From Diphasiastrum complanatum (lineage: Eukaryota; Streptophyta; Lycopodiopsida; Lycopodiales; Lycopodiaceae): 64,000 nt of DNA. Positions 45,790-58,631 of the stretch are shown here, in pieces. Position 1 is the first letter of the stretch; every line of letters starts with the position of its first letter. The stretch spans positions 59,406,513 through 59,470,512 of the forward strand of contig CM055092.1 of assembly GCA_029204225.1 (NCBI GenBank), given 5' to 3'. The notes under the pieces are model-generated. The model was not told where the DNA came from. It saw only the letters and a program-made list of their open reading frames with translations, and made no database searches. The position numbers and the translations under genes were made by a program.

Positions 45790-47580
45790 CTAACTTGCCT
45801 CATGTACTATGTCCTTTTCTATAGCTTGGTTCTCCATAGTCTCTTTACCATCCATTTTAGCATGCCTCTCATCCTCAATCAAAGTGCTATTATTATGATC
45901 TTCAATAACATCATCAAGGCCAACATAACGTTCTTGCATATGGAACAATTCAATGTCCTTTGAGGAGTCAGCAATATCTTTAAGGAAATCTGCAAGCAGT
46001 GGCTGAGCTTGACATGAAGAAGGTAATTGGCTTGCACTTTGACTTGCACTTCCCATCTCCCCCCCCCCCCCAAGCTTTTATAGAAGGCATTAACCTCAGA
46101 AAAGCTTTCAACCATCATGGAAGCATAACTTTCAAGCACATCTTTCTCAGAAGAGCTACTTACAAACACAAATGTCTTCCTCTCGTTACGTAGGGCCTCT
46201 CTCATGGCGAATCCTCCAGTAAATGCATCTACAACAACTTTTCCATGCTGGAAAAAGGAGGAAATAAGCATAGAAAAGAATGTGCAGTCTTTGGGATATT
46301 TGCTGGTACAACCTCCGCTTAGTGCACAACTCTCATATGTTATAGGCTTCTCAAACAATCCAAATTTTGTTTTTGAAATTGACATTGATTTTGATGGTGA
46401 TTCTTTTTCCTCTTCACTTTCATCTTCATCATATATAATGGACGACACTTCATTGGTAATAAGAGCATCCCATATGGTTTTGTCCTCTGTCTGTGTATCT
46501 TTTTTTACATGCATCCCCTCTAGTGTATGATCCATACTCTAGATGAACAGAACCAACAATGTGTCGTAAAGTAGTATCCAAAGCACTCAAAACTGGTCCA
46601 TAAGGTACTAATGCAACCAAGACATAAGAATCACCCAAGATAATGCTAGAAATGCATTCCACCAACCTTTCTAAAGCATCTGTGGTCCACTCGTATGGAG
46701 GCCCTTGTGATGTAGTGTCTACAAGCACTAACCCAATGTCATTAGAATCACCACATGCTGCTATCACATCTGTAAAGCATGAAATTAATTCCCCTATGTT
46801 GAAAATCCTCCAAGGCCTTTCAAAATGTAGACGTTGTTGTACTCCAAATGTATTCGCATGTGCATTGGTTTTTTGTCATCCAATCTTTGCTCCAACTATA
46901 CATCTTATCATAAAGCTCTTTTGTGATATTGTATTTTTTTGCAATCTCATCATATTGTAGCTTCTCCTCACCAGAGATGCTCTTTAAGTACTTTTCAATT
47001 CCATTCTTCAATACTCTATTATACTTGAAACTTGTAGCCACATCCTCCATGTCTTTGTACTCTGTTACTAATTTTGCCTTTTTTAACAATATGGTGCCAC
47101 GAAATATCATTTCTTGTATCTTTAAAACCTCATCATCAAGCAACCCTTGAATACAACGAAACATGCTGGGAGATAATTGTGTGGTACCATCCACTTGTAT
47201 CTTTTTACCTTTTGCAACCTCATTTGAATTCTTATTGGAATGCTCACCCCTGTTGTTTGCAATTTCCCCGATTATGTACTTCTCTATAATATCAAACCAC
47301 CTATTGAAAATAAACTCGCTACTCAAAAGCATATGCAAGTCACTTCTTGCGTTTATTGCCTTCAATGTAACCTTTATTGCTTCCATGAATTCCTACACAA
47401 CATTTCGTAAGACAAGGAAATATCATAAACACACTTACAATTTAGAAATGCATGAATAAATCTTTATTACTTAAAATCTAGTAATAAAAAAGATTAAAAA
47501 AAAAACATAGCTTAAGTACAAGGATCACCTTCCATTTTGAGTTTGCTATGGAGTGCCCTCTTGTGGCTTTGGCAGACAAC
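45790..47580 (-). pseudogene. Methyltransferase-like gene, permuted motif order, with intron
   Basis: A minus-strand gene with a clear phase-0 intron (47528-47393; donor GTGATC, acceptor TGTGTAG) joins SIANSKWK to EFMEAIKVTLKAIN. The N-terminal part is helical and charged. Then comes IGLVLVDTTSQGPPYEW (near 46700), in the place of a DPPY catalytic motif. Further on is HGKVVVDAFTGGFAMREAL (about 46220), in the place of the SAM-binding DPFxGSGT motif. Catalytic motif before SAM motif is the order of beta-class amino-methyltransferases acting on DNA. Both motifs are degenerate. Frameshifts are near 46840, 46530 and at a ten-C run (46063-46072), which could be assembly error. Upstream exons before 47580 were not found. 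Confidence 0.5.
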
Positions 47581-47699
47581 CTATAATCATCCAATGAATG
47601 AATAATAAGTTACATATCTGATTCATGAAGTAAGATTCACAAATCAAAAATTCTATTGTCCATTAACAATGCTCATACTCTCTTATCACTCAATCAAGT

Positions 47700-49298
47700 C
47701 AATCCCTCAAAAGATTTTGCCACAAGAAAGGTCATGCAGCCATGGACTGCCGCTTGAACCCAAGAAGGAACAAATCAGCACAAAACAGATAGAAAAATAG
47801 TAACAGGTCATCCTATGTCAAGGAGCCAGAGAGCTCAAAAATGGGCGAAGAGAGATCGAACAGAAATTGTTCGGCTACCTACATTTGTGCAGATGTGTGT
47901 GCAGTGTCAACACTTGACACACAAGAAGTGATCCTAGATTCAAGAGCTACCTCACACTTTGTGACATCAAGACAAATTACGTCTGATTTTCGAAGTGCGG
48001 ATTCTTCATGATTCATTGTTCTTGGACATGGATCCAAATACCAAGTGAACGGTATTGGTTCACTATGGCTCAACACGAATGATAGAGACAAATGACTCAA
48101 AGAAGTCCTGTTTGTGCCTACACTACAGCAGGACTTGCTTTTTGTGGCAAGGATAGCTGATGCAGAGATGCGTCTGACGTTTTATGACAAAGCATGCAAT
48201 GTTATTGATCCAGTACCAATACCCTGATCAGTCAAGGCAGAAGAAAAGGTAATCTATATCACCTGAAGGTACGCCTGCCTGCAGATCAAGTGCATTAGAC
48301 TCATGATGATTCGCCAGACACTTTGTGGCACAGGAGACTATGCCATATGAACTCAATGGCACTTTACCAAGAAAGTCATCATGGAGCAATAATAGGGGTC
48401 AGCATCTCGAATGTGAACAATTCGACCACTTGTGATGCATGCCTGAAGGGTAAGATGTCTCGCACTCCATTTGTCAATGACTCCTACAGAACGACCAAGA
48501 TTCTGGAGTTAGTACATTTTGACATCTGTGGGCCTTTCAGTGTGATTTCAGTAGGAGGCTCAAAATATTACATAACCTTCATTGATGATTATAGTAAATT
48601 TGCCAGAGTGTATTTCATTCAGAATAAGTCAGAAACATTTGATAAATTCACAGAGTATGTGAATTGGGCAGAGAGATGCACTGGCAACAAAGTGGAGCAG
48701 ATCATGATAGATCAAGGTGGCGAATACATCTCGAATTGTTTGAGAGGAAGAATAGGACCCTAATGAAAGCTGTCAGATGCATGATGGCCTACTCAAAAGC
48801 TCCAAGAGTACTATGGGTTGAAGCAGTAGCTACAGCTACATACATCCAAAATAAGACAGGGAAGTCTCGTGTCCCTCACATGACACCACACAAATTATGG
48901 TGGGGTAGAAAGCCCAACCTGTCTCACATTAGAATCTTTGGTTGTGCAGCTTATGCACATATCCCTAATAAGCTTCGAAAGAAGCTTGACAAGAAAGCTA
49001 AACAGGGATACCTGGTAGGATATGACAATAATTCGTCATACTATAGAGTCTAAAAGCCAAACACGAACATTATAAAGACAATGAGAGATGTCAGATTTGA
49101 TGAGAGCAGGACAATGGCCAATGGTAATCATGTCAGCTATGAAGTTCTAGAAATACAGTACTAAGATCTGCCACCAGTGACAGAGGGAACAGAAGACGAA
49201 CACAAAAACGAAAATTTTCGAGTCGCTTTGCATTTGACTGACAAATCAGAAGACGAAATATTTGAGAGACAGCCTTCTGCTACAGTACTTCCTCTAGT
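47700..49298 (+). pseudogene. Copia family C, copy 1: knuckle, protease, integrase
   Basis: Begins inside gag at the zinc knuckle (CHKKGHAAMDC), then EPESSKMGE and a protease site ILDSRATSHF, where DSGA is DSRA. Pre-integrase (WHRRLCHMNS, CDACLKGKMSR) and the integrase core follow: HFDICGPF, YYITFIDDYSKFARVYF, IDQGGEYIS. The core's third acidic region is lost by an in-frame deletion joining to RTLMKAVRCMMAYSKAPRVLW. It continues through GCAAYAHIPNKLRKKLDKKA to acidic linker and breaks at 49298 against antisense gypsy sequence. Several stops. Confidence 0.8.
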
Positions 49299-49930
49299 GA
49301 GTAATAACATCGGCTTGATATAGCCACGATCTTTCTAATAAGACTTTGTAAGATGATTTCCTAGTGGTCTTTAATATAATGAAGTCCATCAAAAACTTAT
49401 GGTCATCAATGTAAACTGCAACCTGAGACAAGTCCCCTATTGGAGTTCTTCTAGTTGCATCTGCTAATCTCAGATGTCTAAGTGTAAGCGCTATTCTATG
49501 ATGAATGCGTAAATCGTATGTTGTCTCTTCAGTCATTATATTTACACTGGATCCAAAATCTATGGATACACTATCTAAGATGCAGCCTTTTATTATTATC
49601 TGGATTTCAAATGGGCCTTCGTCACCAAGGTTTACAGTCCCACATCAACCAATGGCAACTTAGCTTTCCTTTTTTTTTTTTTTGTAAGAATTGTTTAATC
49701 TCTTTCTTATAGTACTGATTATCTCTAATAACTATTTGAAAGTTATTTTGGGCATTCTAGAGGTAAAATCTTCCACTATATCATATGAACGATGTCTAAG
49801 TGGGGATGGATCTCTAGGTATCTCATTACTTATTATTGGATCTAAAAATGTTACTTTATTAACTTTCTTCGTTTCATCATCTTAGCTTCTAAATTGATAT
49901 CTGGTTCATAGTATTTTTCATTAGATCTAT
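49299..49930 (-). pseudogene. Gypsy G2 protease fragment, copy 1
   Basis: The minus strand gives SIDFGSSVNIMTEET (catalytic loop with Phe in place of Ser/Thr), then RTPIGDLSQVAVYIDDHKFLMDF and the C-terminal SYKVLLERSWLYQADVIT. It closely matches 54686-54900. Upstream segments encode DPSPLRHRSYDIVEDF and a poly-Lys run made by a T-tract. Confidence 0.7.
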
Positions 49931-50406
49931 CAAAGTCTGGGTCTTTAAGAATTTCTGCAGATTGTTCTGCAGTTTGTGTCTTGATTGTCGTGGTTTTTTG
50001 TGCTTTTCACATTTTTTGCTGAATTCGCATTTTTATCCTTCTTAGTTTTCTTTTTATCGCCAACGCACTGATCTGGGAAACAAATAGCGCTCAAGAAAAT
50101 ATAGTAAATTCAATTCTAATAAGAGAAGCGATTTTCGTAATGTTCTATTGTGTAATGTATATGATCTACAATATTGGAATGCATGCTAGCAGTAGATAAC
50201 TTTTTGCTATTGTTTTACTTAGCATTATCCGCTGTTTACAAGTTTAATTTTACAACAAATCGTCAAAAGCGATCTAGGGCTTGGAAGAGAATTAGGTAGC
50301 AGTAGCTACGACTACCAAGTCGGCTCTATCTGGCTTTCATCTCCGGTTTAACCCGAGATCCCAACTTCCCATCAATGGTACCAAGCAACGATTGAATTCC
50401 ATCAAT
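49931..50406 (+). other. Gypsy tail into copia C LTR
   Basis: Somewhere in this stretch antisense gypsy sequence gives way to the 5' LTR of copia C copy 2, since a PBS follows at 50407. The LTR start could not be fixed; CCATCAATGGTA occurs twice just before the PBS. Confidence 0.4.
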
Positions 50407-50418
50407 GGTATCAGAGCA
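50407..50418 (+). promoter_or_regulatory. Primer binding site (tRNA-iMet type)
   Basis: TGGTATCAGAGC, 42 bp upstream of the gag ATG of copia C copy 2. A very short leader compared with the other elements here. Confidence 0.85.
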
Positions 50419-50459
50419 CTATTCAGCTCTATCATAGCACTGCCTGATTCTTTTAGGCT

Positions 50460-52098
50460 ATGGCATCCATTAGCAACATTCAATCAAAGATATGCACGAT
50501 CCTTGACTCCTCAGGATCAAACTTCCTAGCATGGAAGGTGAAGACTTCTCTAATACTAGAAGGAGAAGGTCTATGGCCCTGGGTTGGTGGCACAGAATAG
50601 ATGCCACAACTACTGGCAAAGAGCTACGGGAAAGAGAAAGAAACGACAAGGAAGCAGTCGTCCTATCTTCCTCCATCGAAGACAGCTTAAGGCTTGATCT
50701 AGCCACACTCTCGAATGTGAGAGAAATGTGGGATACTTTGCTGACTAGATTTCAAACGAAATCACAAAGCCAAATTATACTTCTTGAAGATCAGCTGACC
50801 AATCTGAGATGGGATGGTAAAGACCTCACCTCCTTCATCAGAAGAATGAAGGACCTATTCCTTTCACTACACAACTCCGGAATAGACAATGCAGTCTCAG
50901 CAGAAAAGCAGCTCACATACCTGCTGCGAACTCTACCAAGATCGTTTCAGATGATCCAAATATTGCTTGCTAAAGATCCACATATGACCCTTGAAAAGGC
51001 TGTAATCGAGATCAGAGAAGAGGTGGAAGCCCATGAACACCTTGATGACAAGGATAGCTCTGATCAAGCTCTCTACAACAACAAAGAGAAGCAAAAGAAG
51101 AATTTCAAGCCTAAGAGGGAGTCAGACCAAAGACAAGATCGAAAGTAGCAGTTAGAGAGAGCCAAATAAGACAAATGGAAGAGCAGAAATAAATCGAGAC
51201 AACAGAATGGTGAGAAGAAGACCTGCACGAGATGCACACGAGAAGACCACACTATTGATAAGTGATGGCTCAATCCAAAGATAGAGTGCATCCACTATCA
51301 CAAAAAGGGTCACACGGTTGTTGACTGCTACTAAAATTCCAGAAACAAGAAAGCTCTGAGCAGATAGGAGAGCTCTGAGCAGACGAGAGAGCAACAATAG
51401 CTCATCCTACGTGGAGGAACCCGAGTCCTCGAAGATGGCCAAAGACAGAGCCAACAACGGCAAGAACCCATTAGCTTACCTGTGTACTGATGTTTGTGTG
51501 ACATCAACTTCAGATACACAAGAAATAATTCTTGATTCAGGTGCAACATCACACTTCCTGGCAACAAGACACATGATCACTGATTATCAAGAATTAGAAT
51601 CTTTCAGATATATAATCATGGGAGATGGTTCCAGACACAAAGTCAGCGGAACTGGAGCACTATGATTAAGCACCAGAGGAAGAGACAGAAGGCTCAATGA
51701 CACTCTATATGTGCCCACTCTTCAGAAGGACCTACTATCTGTTGCTAAGATGGTAGATGCAGGACTAACAATCACTGATGAAGGCGATACATGCAAAGTG
51801 GTTGAATCCGCAACCACTCAACTTGTCACCACAGGAAAGTGAAAGGAGAACCTGTATCACCTCAGAATCCGAGTACCTTCAGAGCAAGGTCACTAGATCA
51901 ACTAATCGATAGATATTCTATGGCACAGGAGACTGTATCACATCAATACAGTTGCTCTATACAACGCTAGTCGGAGTGGAGTATTCACTGGAGTCAATAT
52001 CAAAGATGCAACATGCTTGAAGTCCTACGATGTTTGTAACAAAGGCAAGATGTCACGTATACCATTCACCAAGGAGTGTGTCGCAAAGCTGGGTTTCC
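50460..52098 (+). pseudogene. Copia family C, copy 2: gag, protease, pre-integrase
   Basis: The ATG at 50460 opens MASISNIQSKICTILDSSG and FLAWKVKTSLILEGEGLW. A frameshift near 50590 leads to a long gag (NVREMWDTLLTRFQTKSQ, LTSFIRRMKDLFLSLHNSG). Two Cys/His knuckle traces and the protease site IILDSGATSHF, intact, follow. Then come YVPTLQKDLLSVAKM and pre-integrase (WHRRLYHIN, CNKGKMSRIPF). It breaks at about 52098 against antisense gypsy G2. Together with copy 1 it covers gag to integrase of one family. Confidence 0.8.
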
Positions 52099-54685
52099 CC
52101 ATCCTCTGACATGCATCACATTTTTGAATGAAAATTTTAATATCTCTATAAAGTGTAGGCCACCAATACTTAGCATTTAGAATTTTTCTGATAGTATTTT
52201 TAAGGACATAATGGCCCCCCGAATCTTCTTCATGTAGTGCACTTATTACAGTGGGGATGTCGGTGGGTTCTAGACAGCGATGAAGGTTATCGTCGGCTCC
52301 TAATTTATATAGTACCTTATCTATAATCGTGTAGGGTCCTACTTTTGCAAGAAAAACTATCTTCTACTGTTTATTGAAGTGATCTGAATAAATTTGATCC
52401 TGTAAAAAATTAATGATGTTTGTATAAATAGATGATTTCGCTTGAATGTGCATTATGTGCTCATCTGGGAATTCTGATATTGGTTCAAATTGATTTTTAG
52501 TTTTAAGTCGTGATATATAATCTGCATTTTGGTGGTCCTTTTCCCTCCTTAACTCTACTTGATAATCAAATTCATCTAATAATAAAACCCATCTACCTAT
52601 CCTTCCTGAAAGGTCAGGTTTATTTACTAGACGCTTTAATGCATAGTGTTCTACATGGAAATTAAAAGAATATCCTAGTAGATAATGCCTAATGCTTTCC
52701 GCTCTGTAGCGGAATAATTTTTTTCAGATGCTGCTAATTGTCTACCAGCATAATAAATTGGATAATCAATATTTTAATCATCTTTTTGGCTAAGCACTAC
52801 ACCGATTGCAAATGATGAAGTGTATACATATACGTGAAATTTCTTCGCCCAATCTGGAGGTCTAACTCCAGTTGCTTCTGCTAAGGACTGTTTTAGTATT
52901 TCAAAAGCGTCCTGGTGATCTTGTGACCAGTGATATTCAACAGATTTCTTTAATAATCCTGTTAAAGGAGTAACTACTATAGCATACTCTTTTATTATTC
53001 TGCGATAGTATCCTATCTGGCCTAAAAATTCCCTAAGCTCCCGTAGATTAGTTGGTTCATCCGATTCTAAAATCATTTTAACTTTCTCGATATCAGCTTG
53101 AATGCCATCTTTCAAAATTCTGTAGCCTAACCAAATGCCTTCCCTCATGCCAAAATAACATTTGGATGGATGCAATTTAAGAGATGTCTCTTGACATCGT
53201 CTTAAAGTCTTTTCTAATGCATCTAAATGATCTTTAGTAGATGAGTAAACACAAAAGTCATCCATAAAGATTTCTAAAAATTTCCTTAAAAAAATCTTGA
53301 AAAATGTTTGTCATCATGCGCTGAGATATTGCAGGCGCATTACACAGACCGAAGGGCATACGCGTATAAGTGTAAGTCCCCTGATCAGTGGTAAAAGTGG
53401 TTTTCAATCTATCTTCTTCTTTAATGAAGACTTGATTGTAACCAGAAAAACCATCTAAAAAACTATATCATTCGTGACCAACTACTTGGTCTAGGATCAG
53501 GTCTGTATATGGTAATGGATGATAGTTTTTGTTGTGGCAGCATTTAACTTCCTAAAGTCTTGACATACCCTAATTTTGCCTGTCTTCTTTTTGGGAACTA
53601 TCACAATAGGTGATACCCATTCACTACTTAGAACATGGTATATGATACATGCTCTTATGCATTTATCTAATTCATCTTTAACTAATAATGAATACTTCGG
53701 ATTTAACCTATATTGTCTTTGTCTAACCGGTATGGCACCCTGGATCAAGTCTATTCTATGTTCTCCCCATTTAATCGGTATACTAGTTCAATTTTCCATT
53801 GACCAAGTGAATAGATTCTGGTACTTTGAAGGAGTATTATGTACTCTTCCCGGTGTTTCTACAAAATCATAATTTTACCTTTACTAACTTCTATTTCTAC
53901 ATAATTAGTCTTATCTACCATTCTCTCAGTCAAGCTTGCTCTGGTTTCACCCATAACTTCCCTTGACTCAGATATTGGAAACTCATTTGCTTCTTCCTCA
54001 TTTATTTCATAACATTCTATGAAATTGACTAGGGATTCTGTAGGTTCTACTATCCTCTCACTCTATCTCATAAGGTGACCTCCTAATGGACTGGCTGTGA
54101 GAATGCTTGGAAAAAATATTTGTTTGGTAGACCAATTTATAATATCATCTGCCTGGTATAACCATGGCCTTCCAAATAATATTGAGTATGGTGGCATATC
54201 TAATGGGTTTATGACAAAGAAATTCATAATGAAAGTCTATATCTCTATATTTACGTTTACACCCCTCAGCTCTCCTATTGGTGTGCATCTAAATGCATCT
54301 GCTAAATGGATTTCATGATGAGTAGTAGGCTGGATCTGGTCTTCTAATCCTAACTCCTTAACCATTTTCTCAATCATTAAGTTGATGCTAGATCCTGAGT
54401 CTACTAGTATTCTATTAATAGTATGGCCTCCTATAATGGCACTTATCTCGGGGACTCGACAGTCTCCTTTATCTACATATTCTACTCTATTATTATATGC
54501 AGGTATGGATAATGTAACAAACCTCTCCCTTACCTCAATCCTTACAAAACGAACTCCTTCATCTTCTGAAATGCAACTTGAGGAAGATGTTGGCATCTCG
54601 CCTTCATATTCATCCTTCTTCCAAGATACAGTAATATGTTTATGGCTCTTTCCTTCGGATGTAGCCATCTGGTCTCGGAAGGTGG
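52099..54685 (-). pseudogene. Gypsy G2: protease, RT, RNase H, integrase zinc domain
   Basis: On the minus strand: protease ILVDSGSSINLM, then ILFGRPWLYQADDI. RT gives SPIVIVPKKKTGKIRVCQDFRKLN, the active site FMDD (Phe for Tyr) in FLEIFMDDFCVYSS, and LGYRILKDGIQ. RNase H gives AKKFHVYVYTSSFAIGVVLSQKDD (first Asp replaced) and the integrase HHCC domain gives HEEDSGGHYVLKN...CDACQRMGKPS. There are many frameshifts between about 53880-53280 and 52770-52330. It ends at the junction with copia C near 52099. Confidence 0.8.
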
Positions 54686-54900
54686 GTAATAACATCGGCT
54701 TGATATAGCCATAGTCTCTCTAGTAAGACTTTGTAAGATGATTCCCTAGTGGTCTTCATATAATGAAGTCCATCAAAAAGCTTATGGTCGCCAATGTAAA
54801 CTGTACCTGAGACAACTCCCCTATTGGAAAAAAGTTGCATTTGCTAATCTCAGATGTCTAAGTGTAGGCACTATTCTATGATGAATGCCTAACTCATATG
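54686..54900 (-). pseudogene. Gypsy G2 protease fragment, copy 2
   Basis: Encodes VYIGDHKLFDGLHYMKTTRESSYKVLLERLWLYQADVITH. It matches 49299-49515 base by base apart from scattered changes and starts at the same base (GTAATAACATCGGC). The following protease at 54685 is a different one, so two protease pieces are fused. Confidence 0.7.
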
Positions 54901-55601
54901 CTGAGCGAACACACTGAGAGTTATTCTATAATTGATCTTGATACGCATATGTCTGCAACACATTCTTCACTTTGTATTGAATTTCAGATTTTTCTAATGT
55001 GGATTTACAAGCGACATCCAAGAGCGACAATTCTAACTAATGTGTGCAGGGAATTAGCCGGAGCCTAAAAGCATAACTCTAAACAGAACCTCCTTTAATT
55101 CTGAATGAGCTATGTGTTCAGATAAGGAACTTATAAGCTATTCCACAAGACTGTTAGCACGACTTAATTCTATGGAGAAAAAGCCGAAGAAGTCGCTTAG
55201 AAAACACACTAACACTGACATGGTAGTCCAAAGGATAGAAGTAGACTCTGAGACCATAGAAAATCAAGACCACGATTGGCCCGAATTAGATTTAGATCTA
55301 AATAACTATAACAAATAACAGATGGAAGGAAAGCACAAGCTTATAGACTGGCTCTCTCTATTGATAGCTAAATCTTTGTGTAATTACAATGGCACTAAGT
55401 GTCGCCCTTATAGAGACGAACACCAGGCTCTTAGCGTTGCTCCTAAGGTATCGGTTGGGAACAACTACATGTCTCTCTAGAATGTCGCTTGAGAACGTCG
55501 TGAGTTTTATAATTACAATGAATTTACAAGGTGCAAATAGGCCTTTGCATTGATTTAGGCAATATCGCATATTTACATGTGCAAAAATTGAAAAATTTAC
55601 A
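54901..55601. other. Rearranged remnants, gag-like fragment
   Basis: A short frame at 55112-55318 carries LLARLNSMEKKPKKSLRKHT, related to the gag fragment at 15.6 kb. The rest has no recognised coding. The stretch 55440-55600 may be LTR-derived, since it borders the truncation of copia A. Confidence 0.4.
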
Positions 55602-58120
55602 CTATATAACAATTAACTTGGATAATGTGGAATCATAGGCCTCCACAAAGATCCATTTGCATCCAATAGCTTTTTTGTCCTTAGGCAATTCCACCAATCT
55701 CCATGTTCCATTCTTCATAAGAGCTTGATACTCAAGATCCATTGTTTGGATCCACTCCTCTTTGTTCCTTGCTTCATCTACACATGTAGGGTCATCAAAA
55801 GAGCTTAGGAAAGCAAAGTTTGTTCCAACAACCACTTGATTACCTTTGTTCTCCTTGGCTTTTGATTTGATGAAGATTCATCATCACCATCTAAATTAGG
55901 ATCCATAACATCATCATCAAGATTGTTAGATCCATCCACATCATCATTACTTGAAGACACTTTTGGAATGTTCCCCTCATAAAAAATGACATGTCTACCA
56001 ATAATCACCTCATTGGTTGTAGGAATGTAGACCTTGTAGTCTTTACTCACCTCACTATATCCAATAAATATACCTTTCCTTGAAGATGAATCCTCATTTG
56101 TCCTATCATCAAGAGCTATATTAACATGGCATGTGCATCCAAAAGTTCTAAAAACCTTGACACTCGGCCTCCTCTTGAAGAGCATTTCAAAAGGTGTCCT
56201 TCCATCCAATATAGCACTCGGCCACCTATTGCATAAAAAATTAGCACCCAACAAAGCTTGATCCCAAAATGGTTTTGAGAGATTAGCTCCTAACCTCATG
56301 GCTTTGGCACTTTCACATAAAGTCCTATTCTTCCTCTCAGCCACTCCATTTTGTTGTCGTGTCCTTGGAGTTGTGTACTCCCTCTTGATCCCATGCTCAT
56401 CACAAAAAGGCCTTGAACTCGGTTGAGATATACTCACCACCATTGTCACTCCGCAAGCACTTGATCCTTGTGAAAAAATGATTCTCCCTTGCATTCTTGA
56501 ACTTCACAAAGACATCATACACTTCATCTTTGCTCTTTAGTAGATAGATCCAACAAAATCTACTAAAATCATCAATGAAAGTTACATACATCTCAGTAGC
56601 TTCACTATTGCTAATTGTAGTAATTTTATGAATATCCGAATGTACAACTTGAAAAGGCTTTGTAGATCTAGCTGTAGATCTAGTATAAGGTAGCCTATGT
56701 GACTTTGACAAAGCACAAGACTCACAAACATGATTGATGATAGTTAAGGAACTTGGAAGACCACTCACAACTTGCTTTCTAGCCATTACCTCCAATGTCT
56801 TGTAGTTGAGATCCCTCATCCTCTTATGCCAAACCTCTTGAATAGGTATTTGCTCACTCGCCACACATCCAACTTGGTTAGCGATAACACAAGCATCTAG
56901 TTTGAATAAATTCCCTTGCCTTTTACCTTTTGCAATCAAGACATCCTTCCTTTTGATCATACAAGCATCTCCATCAAACTCAACATTAAGACCATTTCTT
57001 AGCATTTGACTCACACTAAGTAGGTTCTTAGTAATAGATAGAATGAATAAAACATCCTTCAAATGAACATTCCTATTTGTAGAGAGAGAATAGAAATTCC
57101 CTTGGATTGCACACTCACCATTATTGGCCGTGTAGATCACCCTCTTGTCATCTCCATATGCCAACAAAGAAGTGAAATACTCTTTGTGAAAAGTCATGTG
57201 TGAGCTTGCTCCACTATCAATTCACCATGGATCAATATCTCCAACAATAGAACTCAAACATGAAGATTTCAAAAGCATCATCATTTGTGTTTTGAGCATC
57301 AACACCATCCTCATCAAGAGTTAGATTACCTTGCTTGTCTCCTTGATCTCTCTTCTTTTTGTAGCAATCACTTGCAAAATGCCCCTTGATGCCACAATAG
57401 AAGCACTTCAACTTTGACCTATCTTTCTTCTTACCAAAAGAAGAAGACTCGCCATGATCTTTAGACCACTTGACCTTGCTTTGCCCTTGAACTTGCCTTT
57501 GATGAACATGGCCTCCTCATCTTGAGATGTCGATGTAGATCCACCTCTTCCTTGAAGCCTATATTCCTCATTGATCAAGATCTCTTGAAGATCCGCCAAA
57601 CTTGGCAAAGGTTTTTGAATAGTAAGACTTTATACAATGTTAGCATGAGCATCCAACAAACCATTAAGAATAACTTGAACAATCTCTCCTTCCTTAATGC
57701 GCTCATCAATGCAAGCTAACTCATCTTAAAGCCTTCTCTCAAAACAAAAGTATTAGGACTCTCTTCTTTCTTTTGAATGCTTTGAAAGATTTTTCTTCTT
57801 AGAGTCAACACTCTAGATGGAGACTTAGATTCATAAAGCTTCTTCAAAGCTTCCCAAGCCTCTCAAGATGAATTGGACTTACCAATCTCCTTGAGTAGCT
57901 TATTGGTAACATTCATCTTGATCATGTGTAGAGCTTTCTTAGCTCTCTTGCCATACCTCAATTGCTCTTGTTGAACCAGGGGTCTCTCCTCCAACCCTAC
58001 AACAATATTCATCAACTCATGCATTTCAAGAAGTGATTCCATCCTCACCTTCCATGTAGAGTAGTTGGATGAGGTAAGCTTGTCATTGTCTTCCAACATG
58101 AATCCACTCATTGTAGCCAT
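55602..58120 (-). pseudogene. Copia family A, minus copy: gag to RT start
   Basis: From ATG 58118-58120 on the minus strand: gag (LTSSNYSTWKVRMESLLEM), a zinc knuckle (about 57361-57412), the protease site IDSGASSHMTFH near 57200, and pre-integrase (VWHKRMRDLNYKTLEVMAR). Integrase shows FIDDFSRFCWIYLL, LRSDNGGEYIS, QNGVAERKNRTLCESAKAM and the chromodomain-side FGCTCHVNIALDDR. An acidic linker and the RT start (MKNGTWRLVELP, AIGCKWIF) follow. It is cut at about 55640. A TGA within EAWEAL of gag fits a former CGA. It is the same family as 7243-8706 and the most complete copia in the window. Confidence 0.85.
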
Positions 58121-58631
58121 GTTGCAATGACCTAATCTTTCTTTTTCAACATGTTCCAATGCACAAAGCACTATTTTGAAATATAACAAATGTTTCCAAA
58201 AAGAAATCACAAAGATATGGAACCTCTCAATTCTCTTCTTGCACTTATAACTAGCAAATCAACACATAGAATGTAGAAATCTTGATCAACCTATGATCCA
58301 CCAACAATATAATGAATCTTGCTACTTCCTAAGATTGAAACACACTCTATTGTAGTCCAGCAACCTCACAAAATAGGGATCCAATCAAAATTAGGGTTTT
58401 GACAAAATCACAAAAAATTGAATATTTCAAATTCTACATGCAATTGCCTAAAACTTGATCTAGAATCTTGTAGCCTCCAGTGAAGCCTTCCTAATGCATA
58501 AAAAATTGGCCAAATCTAGTAAGCCAAGTGTGAAATCGGAATTCATCAAGTTCATAAACCTAAATTGAGTTTTGATCTACAAAAGAATGTGATTGATCCT
58601 TTCATAACTTGTAACACAAACTCTGATACCA
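58121..58631 (-). mobile_element. Leader and PBS of copia A, minus copy
   Basis: The PBS TGGTATCAGAGTTT is read on the minus strand at 58618-58631. The leader down to the gag ATG matches 16679-17115 for most of its length and extends it to gag, which the plus copy lacks. Confidence 0.8.
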
